From positions 1 through 64,000 of the forward strand of contig NZ_JAUYRI010000031.1 in NCBI RefSeq assembly GCF_030696885.1: a stretch of 64,000 nt of DNA, given 5' to 3'. The stretch comes from Thiobacillus sp. GTDB taxonomy: Bacteria > Pseudomonadota > Gammaproteobacteria > Burkholderiales > Thiobacillaceae. Every line of letters begins with the position of its first letter. Positions within the stretch are counted from its first letter, which is position 1. The notes below the pieces were generated by a model. That model did no database searches. It was not told the origin of the DNA and worked only from the letters and a program-made list of their open reading frames with translations. Positions 39,646 to 47,670 of this stretch are shown here, in pieces. The position numbers and the translations under genes were made by a program.

Positions 39646-41388
39646 ATGAACAGCCAGGACAAGGACGGCGCGTCTGATACAGGTGAATCCGACACCCCCG
39701 GTCAAACGGACACGCGCAGGGATCAAACCCGCCTCGCCGCCGAGGACGCTGTTCTAAGTCGGGAGAAATCGGCGGACTTGCGTGAAGATGCCGCCAACTT
39801 GCGTGAAGATGCCGCGGATGTGCGTGAAGATGCCGCCAACCTGCGTGAAGACGCGGTCCATCTGCGCGAGGACGCGGCACATGCACGCGAAGCATCCGCC
39901 ACATCGCGCGAGCAGGACCTTGGCTCGGGCGACGCGCAGACCGCGTCCGATGATCACATTTCCAAGCTGCGGCAGGCGAACGAACACCTGGTCATCGCGA
40001 CCATCGAAGCGAGCGTGATGGCCGAGGAAATCCAGGCCGCCAAAGATACGCTCGAGCATCTGGTCCATTACGACACGCTCACCGGCCTGCCGAACCGGGC
40101 ACTGCTGCAGGACCGGCTGGGTCAGGCCATCGAGCTGGCCCGCCGCCAGGACAGGCAGCTGGCAGTGATGTTCATCGACCTGGATCAGTTCAAGCCCATC
40201 AACGATTCCCTCGGACATCTGGTGGGCGACCAGCTGCTGCAATCGGTGGCCCAGCGCCTGGTGGGAAGTGTGCGCCACTCCGATACCGTCAGCCGGCAGG
40301 GCGGCGACGAATTCGTCCTGCTGCTGCCCTATATCGAACACGCTGCAGACGCGGCGCTGTCGGCGCAAAAAGTGCTCGCGGCACTGGCGCCGCCTCACCA
40401 TCTCGCCGAACACGAGCTGCATATCGGCGCGAGTATCGGCATCAGCATCTACCCCGACGACGGCCGGGATGCGGAAACCCTGATCAAGTGCGCAGACACC
40501 GCGATGTACGATGCCAAGGCCGGTGGGAGCAACAGTTACAAATTCTTCGAGCCGCGCATGAATGCCCAGGCAATCGAGCGGCAATCCATTGAAGCCAGTC
40601 TGCGCCTCGCGCTGGAACGGCAGGAATTCGTGCTGCACTACCAGCCGAAAATCGATCTTCAGCGCGGCACGACAACGGGCGTCGAGGCGCTGATCCGCTG
40701 GCAGCATCCGCAACGCGGGCTGCTGGCGTCCGCGCAGTTCGTGCCGACAGCCGAAGCGTGCGGCCTGATCCTGCCGATCGGCCGCTGGGTGCTGCGCGAA
40801 GCCTGCAGGCAGGCCCAGGCCTGGCTGCAGGCTGGCTTGCCGCCTGTCACGCTCTCCATCAATGTCTCCACGGCCGAGTTCCTTGCGGCGGATTATCTCG
40901 ATAACGTACGCGCGGCCCTCGAGGAAGCGCATCTGGAACCGCGCACACTGGAACTCGATCTGACCGAGGGCGTTCTGATGCGCGACGTCGCGTCCACCGA
41001 ACCCGTACTGCATGCGCTCGCCGACCTGGGCGTCAAGCTCGCGGTCGACGACTTCGGCATCGGCTATTCCAGCCTGCGTTCTCTAAGGACGTATCGGATC
41101 GATACCCTGAAGATCGACCCCTCGTTCGTCAGCAGGATGATTGGCAATGCGGACGATGCCGCCATCGTCTGCGCAGCGATCAGCCTCGCCCGGTCCCTCG
41201 GGCTGCGCGTCAGCGCGGAGGGCGTGGAGACCGTCGAGCAGGCTCGGTTTCTTCGCGACCGGCAGTGCGACGAGGCCCAGGGCGATTACTTCGCCCGTCC
41301 GCTGGCGGCCGACGCACTCGCCGCCCTGCTGCAGACCGGTACCGTCCACGCATTTCAGCCCACCGCCGGGGATAGGCCACCGCAGTGA
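39646..41388 (+). CDS. GGDEF-EAL cyclic-di-GMP enzyme with heptad-repeat N-terminus
   Basis: The 580-residue cytoplasmic protein starts MNSQDKDG at 39646, with GGGAGGGGG upstream. Residues ~45-90 are near-perfect 7-residue repeats (LREDAAN-like) predicted to be a coiled coil. A GGDEF domain follows, with intact GGDEF near residue 218 and an RxxD inhibitory site five residues before it (RHSD). The EAL domain has EALIRW near 346 and DDFGIGYSSL, so both cyclase and phosphodiesterase sites look intact. It is the last gene of the KaiC-like operon and is the likely output of that ATPase. Confidence 0.92.
   Translation: MNSQDKDGASDTGESDTPGQTDTRRDQTRLAAEDAVLSREKSADLREDAANLREDAADVREDAANLREDAVHLREDAAHAREASATSREQDLGSGDAQTASDDHISKLRQANEHLVIATIEASVMAEEIQAAKDTLEHLVHYDTLTGLPNRALLQDRLGQAIELARRQDRQLAVMFIDLDQFKPINDSLGHLVGDQLLQSVAQRLVGSVRHSDTVSRQGGDEFVLLLPYIEHAADAALSAQKVLAALAPPHHLAEHELHIGASIGISIYPDDGRDAETLIKCADTAMYDAKAGGSNSYKFFEPRMNAQAIERQSIEASLRLALERQEFVLHYQPKIDLQRGTTTGVEALIRWQHPQRGLLASAQFVPTAEACGLILPIGRWVLREACRQAQAWLQAGLPPVTLSINVSTAEFLAADYLDNVRAALEEAHLEPRTLELDLTEGVLMRDVASTEPVLHALADLGVKLAVDDFGIGYSSLRSLRTYRIDTLKIDPSFVSRMIGNADDAAIVCAAISLARSLGLRVSAEGVETVEQARFLRDRQCDEAQGDYFARPLAADALAALLQTGTVHAFQPTAGDRPPQ
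39778..39903 (+). repeat. In-frame 21-bp tandem repeats
   Basis: About six 21-bp units (TTGCGTGAAGATGCCGCCAAC type) each encode LREDAAN or a close variant. The first three units are almost identical in DNA and later units diverge, as expected for copy-number change by slippage. They lie within the coiled-coil N-terminus of the GGDEF-EAL gene. Confidence 0.85.
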
Positions 41389-41409
41389 CGCGGGGCTGAG
41401 GCGGGCCTG

Positions 41410-41425
41410 TGTGTCGCAGCGCACA
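41410..41425. promoter_or_regulatory. Crp-like palindrome TGTGT-CGCAGC-GCACA, site C
   Basis: The site lies 96 bases upstream of the YXWGXW-type gene and 22 bases past the GGDEF-EAL stop. It shares TGTGT and GCACA with site A exactly, differing in three of the six spacer bases. Confidence 0.5.
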
Positions 41426-41520
41426 GATCGACCGGCACGGCAGCGCTAGGATGAATGGTCAGGCAATGGGGTCGCATTCTGCGCGACGCCGGTTGCCGCC
41501 CTCAAACTGGAGGTCACACC

Positions 41521-42366
41521 ATGCCGAACATTCGCACCCTCATCCTTGTGCTGGGGCTGTCGCTGTCCCCGCTGGCGACTGCCGCGGTCCAGGTCAGCAT
41601 CAGCATCGGCGTGCCGGCCTACCCGCGGCTCGTCGTCGTCCCCGGCTATCCGGTCTACTACGCGCCGCAAGTGCAGGCGAACTACTTCTTCTATGACGGC
41701 ATGTACTGGGTGTATCAGGCGGACAACTGGTACGCGAGTTCCTGGTACAACGGTCCCTGGTGGTATGTGGAGCCCTATGCCGTGCCGGTGTATATCCTGC
41801 GCGTTCCGGTACGCTACTACCGCCAGCCGCCGGCCTACTTTCGCGGCTGGCGTCCGGATGCGCCGCCGCGCTGGAGCAATCACTGGGGCCGTGAGTGGCA
41901 ACAGAAGCGAAGCGGCTGGGACACCTGGGACCGCCGCGCCGCCCCACCGCCGGCGCCGCTGCCCGCTTACCAAAGGCTGTATTCGGGCGACCGCTACCCG
42001 CGCCAGATCGAGCAGCAGTACCTCATTCAGCAACAGCGCTACCCCTACCAGCCGCGCGATCCCGTGGTGCAGCAGCGCTACCAGCAGCGCGAACAGGTCC
42101 GGCCGTCACAACGCGTCCCCACCCAGCAGAACAGGCAGGACGCCACCAACGGTACGCGCACGCAAACCCAGCAACGCGACAACGTTCAACGGCCCGCCGC
42201 ATCCGTGCGACCCGATAACGGCGTGAACCCGCGCGATACCCGGCAGGGCCCCCAGCCCTGGCTGGACCCGCGCGAGCCCCAGGCACGGGATGGCCGAACG
42301 CAGGACAGGACCGCGCCGCCACCGCACAGCCGCGACCCGGCCCAGCGGAACGACGGGGAACGTTGA
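41521..42366 (+). CDS. Exported YXWGXW-type protein, 281 aa
   Basis: The protein has a signal peptide (MPNIRTLILVLGLSLSPLATAA), then a Tyr/Trp-rich segment with YYAPQVQANYFFYDGMYWVYQADNWYASSWYNGPWWYVEP-like blocks (shown here in parts: YFFYDGMYWVYQ, NWYASSWYNGPWW) that resemble YXWGXW outer-membrane-associated domains. The C-terminal half is a low-complexity Gln/Arg/Pro tail (QQRYPYQPRDPVVQQ and similar) likely to be disordered or wall-associated. The function is unknown; envelope stress is a guess from neighbours. A Crp-like site is 96 bases upstream. Confidence 0.8.
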   Translation: MPNIRTLILVLGLSLSPLATAAVQVSISIGVPAYPRLVVVPGYPVYYAPQVQANYFFYDGMYWVYQADNWYASSWYNGPWWYVEPYAVPVYILRVPVRYYRQPPAYFRGWRPDAPPRWSNHWGREWQQKRSGWDTWDRRAAPPPAPLPAYQRLYSGDRYPRQIEQQYLIQQQRYPYQPRDPVVQQRYQQREQVRPSQRVPTQQNRQDATNGTRTQTQQRDNVQRPAASVRPDNGVNPRDTRQGPQPWLDPREPQARDGRTQDRTAPPPHSRDPAQRNDGER

Positions 42367-42467
42367 CGCAACGCGTCGCCTTCCTGCTCGCCCACGGCGT
42401 GGTGACGTGAACGCCGGATAGCCGAACAAGGCGGCCGATACGCTTGAACGCCTTCGGAGGGCCGCTC

Positions 42468-43988
42468 ATGAACGTACTCATCATTCTCGGACATCCGCGC
42501 ACCGACAGCCTGTGCGGGGCACTGGCGGACGCCTACGGCGCGGGAGCGCGGGCGGCAGGCACCGACGTTCGCCGCCTCGATCTGGCGACGCTCGATTTCG
42601 ATCCCGACGTCCACACCCCGTCGCCCAATCAGCAGGATTTTGAAGCGGACATCCGCGCCGCCCGCGAACTGATCCTGTGGGCCGAGCATCTGGTGTTCGT
42701 CTACCCGACCTGGTGGGGCACCCTGCCCGCGCTGCTGAAGGGCTTTCTCGACCGTGTGCTGACGCCCCATTTCGCGTTCATTACCTGCGAGGGCGGCACT
42801 GGCTACCAGGGTCTGCTCGGCGGCCGATCCGCACAACTGATCACCACCATGGACACGCCGCCGCTGATCCACCGCCTGGTCTACCGGCAACCCGGCCGCA
42901 ATGCGATGGCGCGGGCAACACTAGGCTTCTGCGGCGTCCGGCCCGTGCGTTCGCTGGTCTGCGGTTCGGTCAAGGACTCCACCCTGCAGCAACGGCAGCA
43001 ATGGATCGAGCAGGCCCGCCGTCAGGGACGCGCGCTCGAACAGGGCCGCATCACGCGGTGGGAACAGCTTCGACACAAGGCCGCCGCCTGGCTCAAGGCC
43101 ATGCGGCTGCAGTTTTATCCCATGACCTGGCTGGCCTACACCGTGGGCGCGCTGGCCGCGTTTCCCGCGGACGGCGTGTTCGGCAATCCGCTGTTCTGGA
43201 TCGGCTACCTCTGCCTGTTTCTGGGGGAGGTGGCCACCGTGCTGATCAACGAAGTGGTGGATTTTCCGAGCGACCGCAACAACCGCTTCTTCAGTCCTTT
43301 CACCGGCGGCTCGCGCGTGCTGGTGGAAGGCCTGCTCAGTCGGCACGAACTGCAGATCGGCATCGCCGTGACGCTGGCAGGCGCCGTCGCCAGCGCGGCA
43401 TGGCTGCTGACCCTGACGCCGGCCGGCACGTCCGCGGTGCTGTCGGTGCTGGGCGTGATGGCGATCCTGGCCCTGGGCTACACCGCGCCGCCGCTGAAAC
43501 TGTGCTATCGAGGCCTGGGGGAGCTGGACGTGGCGCTCACCCACAGCATCGTCGTCATCCTGTGCGGCTACGTGTTTCTGGGTGGCGCCTGGAATGACCC
43601 GCTTCCGTGGCTGCTGGGCCTGCCGCTGCTGCTGGCGATCGTGCCGTCGATCACCCTGTCTGGCATCCCGGATCTGGAAGCCGACGCAGCCGTCGGCAAA
43701 CGCACCCTGGCGGTGCGCCTGGGGCAACGCGGCGCGCTGTGGCTTTGCCTGGTGTTTACCGTGCTGGCAGCCGGGGCCACGCTGATGGCGCAGGTGCTGA
43801 ACATGGCGGGGGGCGCGTTCGCGGGCATCGCCTACGTGGTCATACCCCACGCGATCTGGCTGGCGTGGCTGTTGCGCAAGCGCATGGAATCAGGCAAACC
43901 GCCGGGCCGCATCGACGGATTGATGGCGGCCTCGCTGACATACGTCCTGTGGTTCGGGCTGTTTCCGCTGCTCAGGCTGGCCGGGTAA
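42468..43988 (+). CDS. Fusion of NAD(P)H-quinone-reductase-like flavodoxin fold and UbiA prenyltransferase
   Basis: The 506-residue protein starts at 42468, supported by GGAGG seven bases upstream. Residues ~1-200 look like an NQO1/MdaB-type flavodoxin fold (MNVLIILGHPRTDSL, LVFVYPTWWGTLPALLKGFLDRV, GLLGGRSAQLITTMDTP). Residues ~220-506 are a polytopic UbiA-family prenyltransferase with its first Asp-rich motif NEVVDFPSDRNNRF and second DLEADAAVGKRTLAVRLG. A quinone reductase joined to a prenyltransferase on one chain is unusual and suggests direct handling of a prenylated quinone or similar aromatic. I see no frameshift at the junction, near residues 203-222. It lies 101 bases after the YXWGXW gene. 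Confidence 0.85.
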   Translation: MNVLIILGHPRTDSLCGALADAYGAGARAAGTDVRRLDLATLDFDPDVHTPSPNQQDFEADIRAARELILWAEHLVFVYPTWWGTLPALLKGFLDRVLTPHFAFITCEGGTGYQGLLGGRSAQLITTMDTPPLIHRLVYRQPGRNAMARATLGFCGVRPVRSLVCGSVKDSTLQQRQQWIEQARRQGRALEQGRITRWEQLRHKAAAWLKAMRLQFYPMTWLAYTVGALAAFPADGVFGNPLFWIGYLCLFLGEVATVLINEVVDFPSDRNNRFFSPFTGGSRVLVEGLLSRHELQIGIAVTLAGAVASAAWLLTLTPAGTSAVLSVLGVMAILALGYTAPPLKLCYRGLGELDVALTHSIVVILCGYVFLGGAWNDPLPWLLGLPLLLAIVPSITLSGIPDLEADAAVGKRTLAVRLGQRGALWLCLVFTVLAAGATLMAQVLNMAGGAFAGIAYVVIPHAIWLAWLLRKRMESGKPPGRIDGLMAASLTYVLWFGLFPLLRLAG

Positions 43989-44064
43989 GCGTTTGATCCG
44001 CCGTCATCAGCGCAGAAGATCGACGCAGCCGCCTGCGGGGCTGCCGCGTCAACCTGCTCGGGCT

Positions 44065-44139
44065 TTAGCGCAATCCAAAGAACGACAGGATTGCGATGAT
44101 GATGACGATGGCGCCGACGATGTAGACGATGTTGTTCAT
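44065..44139 (-). CDS. 24-aa single-helix membrane peptide
   Basis: ATG 44139 to TAA 44065-44067 encodes a peptide starting MNNIVYIVGAIVIII and ending SFFGLR. AGGGG lies about 7 bases upstream. Nearly the whole peptide is one transmembrane helix. Short peptides with this VYIVG...FFGLR pattern recur in betaproteobacteria, in my recollection. The gene is too short for automatic callers but has every sign of a translated small protein. Confidence 0.55.
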   Translation of the reverse strand: MNNIVYIVGAIVIIIAILSFFGLR

Positions 44140-44469
44140 GAGATGCCCCTTATGTGAGATAAAAATCCGTGCGTTTAAAAACGGACCCGAACGGGATGTG
44201 CGCTTCTCTGCCCACCCCCTAACAGTACCCTGTGCCATCCAGCGCCGCTGTAAGCGCCCATAACGTCAATGTGTCCGACTACCGCTTGCCGGGTTGACGG
44301 ATCACTCCGCATCCCCTTGTGCTGCCTGCCTTCCGGCGGCGAGCGGCAGCCCCGGACCCGGGGCGCGGCGTCGGCGTGAAGCCGTTCAAATACCGTGAAT
44401 CATCGTCGCGCGATTCGACGACATTGCCGTATCCTTGCCTGCATTATTCCGCAGCAAACGGCAGACTTC
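44140..44469. other. Non-coding gap upstream of the SRPBCC gene
   Basis: I see no supported gene between the 24-aa peptide and the palindrome at 44470. A frame from 44395 joins the SRPBCC frame, but it has no ribosome site and its first half is not conserved-looking. A half-site-like TGTGC-CATCCA-GCGCC lies at about 44232. Confidence 0.4.
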
Positions 44470-44485
44470 TGTACGGCAGCGCACA
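44470..44485. promoter_or_regulatory. Crp-like palindrome TGTAC-GGCAGC-GCACA, site D
   Basis: One base off the TGTGC half-site. It lies 92 bases upstream of the GTG start of the SRPBCC gene. Confidence 0.42.
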
Positions 44486-44577
44486 TTGAATCCGATCGCC
44501 GGCTTTCAGCTGTTGCGGTCCGCTCCCCGCTTGGCCTGGCTGCGGCCGTTTCACTTCCGTTCTGCATTGGAGATCTC

Positions 44578-45084
44578 GTGGCGCACTATCACTTGCTGAC
44601 GATCTGGCGCATCCAGGCGCCGCTGGATTCGGTCTATGCCGCCATCCACAACACGCCCGGCTGGACCGACTGGTGGCCGGGCGTGATGAAAGTGGAAAAG
44701 CTTGCGGCCGGCGACGCCGACGGTATCAACAGCGTGCTGCGCTACGTCTGGCAGGGGCGGCTGCCTTACCGAATGGTGTTCGAGGTGCGCGCCACCCGCA
44801 TCGAAGCGCAGGTGGCCATCGAAGGCACGGTCCAGGGCGATCTCGAAGGTGTCGGCCGCTGGCGTTTTGCGCACGCGGGCGCAGTCAGCACAGTGCGCTA
44901 CGAATGGCATGTGCACAGCACCCGCTGGTGGATGAACCTGGTCGCACCATTTGCCCGCCCCCTGTTTATCCGCAACCACGGACACCTGATGCAGCAGGGG
45001 GCGGAAGGCCTCGCGCGGATGCTGGGTGCGCCGCTGCTGAGCCAGGAAAACATTGACCTGAAAGCCGGCGTCACGAACGTCTGA
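44578..45084 (+). CDS. SRPBCC/polyketide-cyclase-like protein
   Basis: The 168-residue protein is started at GTG 44578 because TTGGAG lies eight bases before it and the conserved sequence (HYHLLTIWRIQAPLDSVYAAIHNTPGWTDWWPG) begins there; an ATG at 44395 is unlikely. The N-terminal strand-helix plus W..WWPGV and the beta-rich centre (VWQGRLPYRMVFEVRATRIEAQVAIEG) fit the START/SRPBCC lipid- or ligand-binding fold. The ligand is unknown. A strongly decayed second copy is at 47119-47312, and a folE remnant follows 13 bases after the stop, both from a shared duplication. Confidence 0.8.
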   Translation: MAHYHLLTIWRIQAPLDSVYAAIHNTPGWTDWWPGVMKVEKLAAGDADGINSVLRYVWQGRLPYRMVFEVRATRIEAQVAIEGTVQGDLEGVGRWRFAHAGAVSTVRYEWHVHSTRWWMNLVAPFARPLFIRNHGHLMQQGAEGLARMLGAPLLSQENIDLKAGVTNV

Positions 45085-45097
45085 CAGACGCGGTGAT

Positions 45098-45181
45098 GCC
45101 GAGAACGCAGTGCGCACGTTGAAAGGCGTCGCAGTCGTGATCGAGGGCTCGCACCCGTGCATGACCACGCGGGGCCGTTGA
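45098..45181 (+). pseudogene. folE remnant with in-frame internal deletion
   Basis: The 27-codon frame reads AENAVRT, then jumps to [19 protein letters not shown] and stops. Both parts match the intact folE gene at 48153 (its residues ~24-30 and ~153-171) at the DNA level, 41 or so of 46 bases in the second part. About 120 codons, including one of the zinc-binding segments, are missing. There is no start codon or ribosome site of its own. Confidence 0.8.
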
Positions 45182-45204
45182 GCAACACCTGAGCAGGTTA
45201 TCGT

Positions 45205-45522
45205 TCAGCGCGGTCCTAGGCGTTGCTGATGCGCTTGCAGCGCTGCGATTTCATCCAACAAATCCAGCGCCAGCGCCACGCCGGGCGGATTGATTTCCAG
45301 ATCGCGGGTGAGCCACACGGCCAGTCGTGCGCGATGCAGGGACGCACCGGTGAAACGCCAGTCCTGCGGTGTTTCACCGAGCGGCTCGAGCACCCCCTCC
45401 ACGACCCAGGCGACCACGTGCTCCCGGGAGGCGCAACACGCCTGACACAAGTCTTCCAGTGTCAGCGGGATATCCTCTTCGACGATCAGGCCATGGAAGG
45501 ATTGAATGTCTGTTGTGCTCAT
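45205..45522 (-). CDS. cbpM: Chaperone modulator CbpM
   Basis: The 105-residue MerR-like protein binds the J-domain co-chaperone CbpA and inhibits it. The match rests on its length, the EDIPLTLEDLCQACCASREHVVAWVVEGVLEP helix-turn-helix-like N-terminus and the Q..WRFTGASLHRARLAVWLTRDLEINPPGVALALDLLDEI dimerising helices. It is six bases downstream of cbpA on the same strand, the standard cbpAM order. Confidence 0.92.
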   Translation of the reverse strand: MSTTDIQSFHGLIVEEDIPLTLEDLCQACCASREHVVAWVVEGVLEPLGETPQDWRFTGASLHRARLAVWLTRDLEINPPGVALALDLLDEIAALQAHQQRLGPR

Positions 45523-45528
45523 AACGGA

Positions 45529-46467
45529 TCAGCCTTTCATTGGCGCGCGCGCATTGAAATCAAAGGCTTCGGCCATTGCGCGGTAGGCCGCCTGCGCCTT
45601 TTCGCTGACGGCCGGTGGCAAGACGATTTTCAGCACAGCGTATAGATCGCCGGGCGCCTTGCCCGGAATGCCTTTGCCCTTCAGCCGCAGTTGCCGGCCC
45701 GCCGCCGATCCCGCCGGAATCGTGAGTTGCACCGATCCTTCGGGCGTCGGCACGGTCAGCGAACAACCGAGCGCGGCCTCCCAAGGCGCCAGCGGCAAAT
45801 CCAGATAGACATCCGGGCCGACGACGCGGAATTGCGCGTGCGGCTTGAATTCAATCTCCAGAAACAAATCGCCGGGCGGCCCTTCGCCCACGCCCGGATC
45901 GCCCTGCCCGGCCAGGCGCAAATGCTGGCCCGCACGAATGCCCTTGGGGATGCGAACGTCGAGCTTGCGCTCCCGCAGCGCGATGCGCCCGTGCTCATCC
46001 GGCACCGGCATCCGCAGTGAGATGCTGCGCTGGGCGCCCTGGTAAGCGTCTTCCAGATCGATCAACACCTTGGCATGGTGGTCCTCGCCGCGGGCATGCA
46101 TGCCGGGCCGTTGTCTGCCTCGAGCCTGGCGTCCAAACAGCGCTTCGAAGAAGTCGCTGTGAGTCGGGCCATTGCCTGATCCGAAGTCGCGCCCGCTGAA
46201 TTCAAATCCGGCATCCCAGTCAGGCGGCGGCTGGAAATCCTGTCCGGCCTTCCACTGGCTGCCAACCTGATCGTAGGCCGCGCGTTTCTCGGGATCCTTC
46301 AGGACGGCATAGGCCTCCCCCAGTTCCTTGAAACGCACATCGGCATTGGCATCCTTGCTGACATCCGGGTGATATTTACGGGCCAGCTTGCGGTAAGCGC
46401 GCTTGATGTCGTCCTGGGTCGCATCGCGCGGCACCCCAAAAATTTCATAGTAATCCTTGAATTTCAT
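45529..46467 (-). CDS. cbpA: Curved-DNA-binding J-domain co-chaperone CbpA
   Basis: The 312-residue DnaJ-like protein has a J-domain (residues 1-70, HPD at 33-35), a short Gly/Phe-type linker, and two C-terminal beta-domains (VPDEHGRIALRERKLDVRIPKGIRAGQHLRLAGQG and GCSLTVPTPEGSVQLTIPAG), with no zinc finger, as in CbpA. It stimulates DnaK and can bind DNA. It is cotranscribed with cbpM. Confidence 0.95.
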   Translation of the reverse strand: MKFKDYYEIFGVPRDATQDDIKRAYRKLARKYHPDVSKDANADVRFKELGEAYAVLKDPEKRAAYDQVGSQWKAGQDFQPPPDWDAGFEFSGRDFGSGNGPTHSDFFEALFGRQARGRQRPGMHARGEDHHAKVLIDLEDAYQGAQRSISLRMPVPDEHGRIALRERKLDVRIPKGIRAGQHLRLAGQGDPGVGEGPPGDLFLEIEFKPHAQFRVVGPDVYLDLPLAPWEAALGCSLTVPTPEGSVQLTIPAGSAAGRQLRLKGKGIPGKAPGDLYAVLKIVLPPAVSEKAQAAYRAMAEAFDFNARAPMKG

Positions 46468-46621
46468 GACGGCCGCTGTGTAGGTCAGATTAAGTGAGCG
46501 ACAGCAATGACCTGCTGTTTTGAGCCAAGGGCCCGCACCGAGAATAGGTAAACGCTTTCTCGCCGCCCATCGGAACCCGCTACGAGCGGGCTTCCCTCAT
46601 CGTTCCGCTGCACCTTGGAAC

Positions 46622-46990
46622 TCAGACCGCGCTGCCCATGCCCTGATCCCGGGTTCCTGCGGGCGGTTCCACGCCGGCAAGCAGACAACCTTGGGCCAGG
46701 GGGCCCTCGGGGAACAACTGGTAGAGATACTTGATGCCGCCTTCGGCATGAAAATGCTCATCGAGCGCATCGTGCAGGTCGCGCGCGTTCAGAGCAGGTT
46801 CCGCATTCTGTGTACACAGTTCCTGCAAGGCACGCACGACCTCCCAGTGCGCCTCAGTCAGTTCCAGCCCTTCCGTTTGGGCGACTTCCTCGGCCTGTTC
46901 GAGAGACCAGTCGGAGGGGGCATGGGGGAAACCCGGAATGGGCTGGGTTTCGAAGCCAGGACGTACAAAATCCTGAGTTGCATCGTTCAT
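46622..46990 (-). CDS. DsrC/TusE-family protein lacking the terminal reactive cysteine
   Basis: The 122-residue protein starts MNDATQDFVRPGF at 46990, where AGGAG lies upstream. DsrC-family features are present: DWSLEQAEEVAQTEGLELTEAHWEVVRALQE and the C-terminal YLYQLFPEGPLAQGCLLAGVEPPAGT. The Cys at 102 matches the inner conserved Cys of DsrC, but position 113, where DsrC has its penultimate redox Cys, is Thr, and a nine-residue tail follows. It therefore cannot form the normal intramolecular trisulfide or disulfide. No other dsr or tus gene is seen nearby. A regulatory or degenerate paralogue role is possible. Confidence 0.85.
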   Translation of the reverse strand: MNDATQDFVRPGFETQPIPGFPHAPSDWSLEQAEEVAQTEGLELTEAHWEVVRALQELCTQNAEPALNARDLHDALDEHFHAEGGIKYLYQLFPEGPLAQGCLLAGVEPPAGTRDQGMGSAV

Positions 46991-47118
46991 GATCGTGCTC
47001 CTATCGTTCAATCAGGTTTCTGACAGTAGGGCAAGGAGTGACTCTCTGTGGCAGCCCTCATCACCGGTCTGCTTTCGCGGCCGCCGCTGATTCACTTTAG
47101 TCCACATTGGAAGACACC

Positions 47119-47312
47119 GTGGCGGAATGTCGCTTGCTGACAATCAGGCGCATCGAGTGAATGAATCGGGTCGCGCCATCTGCCCATACCCTGTTTATCC
47201 GCAACCACGGACGCCTGATGCAGCAGGGCGCGGAAGGTCTCGCGCGGATGCTGGGTGACCGCTGCTGAACCCGGAAAACATCGACCTGAAAGCCGGCATC
47301 ACGCGGGTCTGA
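47119..47312 (+). pseudogene. Decayed copy of the SRPBCC gene
   Basis: The 5' part (GTG at 47119, after ATTGGAAGA) parallels the start of the gene at 44578. After 13 codons a TGA appears. From 47161 (ATGAATCGGGTC) the sequence matches the last ~50 codons of the intact gene, with a one-base deletion near 47258 that shifts the frame. The intervening ~105 codons are missing. The shared tail TGACAGACGCGGTGATGCCG follows both copies. Confidence 0.8.
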
Positions 47313-47447
47313 CAGACGCGGTGATGCCGTCACGTACGCTGGCGTACAGAACTTGCCGCGAAATCGGGCTATCAATAGATCTGTGGCGAGCGCCGCGCAG
47401 TGCGCGTTGTGCCTGACGCCACGCCCCACCACTCCAAGGAGCACATC

Positions 47448-47639
47448 ATGAACAAGGACCAGGCAAAAGGACGCGTCAAGGAAGTACAGGGCAAGGCCAA
47501 GGAAATCACCGGCAAGGTGATCGGCGACAAGTCCATGGAATTGAAAGGCAAGCTTGAACGCGCCGGTGGAAAAGGCCAGGGCCTGTATGGCGACGTCAAG
47601 GCCAATCTCAAAAAGTCATCCGAACGGACGACCCGCTGA
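47448..47639 (+). CDS. CsbD family stress protein
   Basis: The 63-residue protein MNKDQAKGRVKEVQGKAKEITGKVIGD... has the charged, helical repeat pattern of CsbD, with KGKLERAGGKGQGLYGDVK at the C-terminus. GGAG lies 6 bases upstream. CsbD proteins are induced in general stress and have no known catalysis. A PRC-barrel gene follows 31 bases later. Confidence 0.92.
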   Translation: MNKDQAKGRVKEVQGKAKEITGKVIGDKSMELKGKLERAGGKGQGLYGDVKANLKKSSERTTR

Positions 47640-47670
47640 GCCGCGCGGCCCCCCCGACAGGAAACATGAA

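Noticed and set aside
39778-39903. Possible CRISPR or minisatellite array
   Set aside because: Units are in frame within a conserved gene, have no spacers and no repeat-spacer pattern.
41521-42366. Possible prion-like or collagen-like repeat protein
   Set aside because: The Gln/Arg/Pro tail is low-complexity but irregular, and the Tyr/Trp-rich first half fits a YXWGXW-type domain better.
44395-44577. Extended N-terminus of the SRPBCC gene from ATG 44395
   Set aside because: The GTG at 44578 has a ribosome site and conserved sequence starts there; the upstream stretch contains the palindrome at 44470.
46485-46688. 67-codon frame near the DsrC-like gene
   Set aside because: It overlaps the 3' end of the DsrC-like gene in another frame and has no ribosome site.
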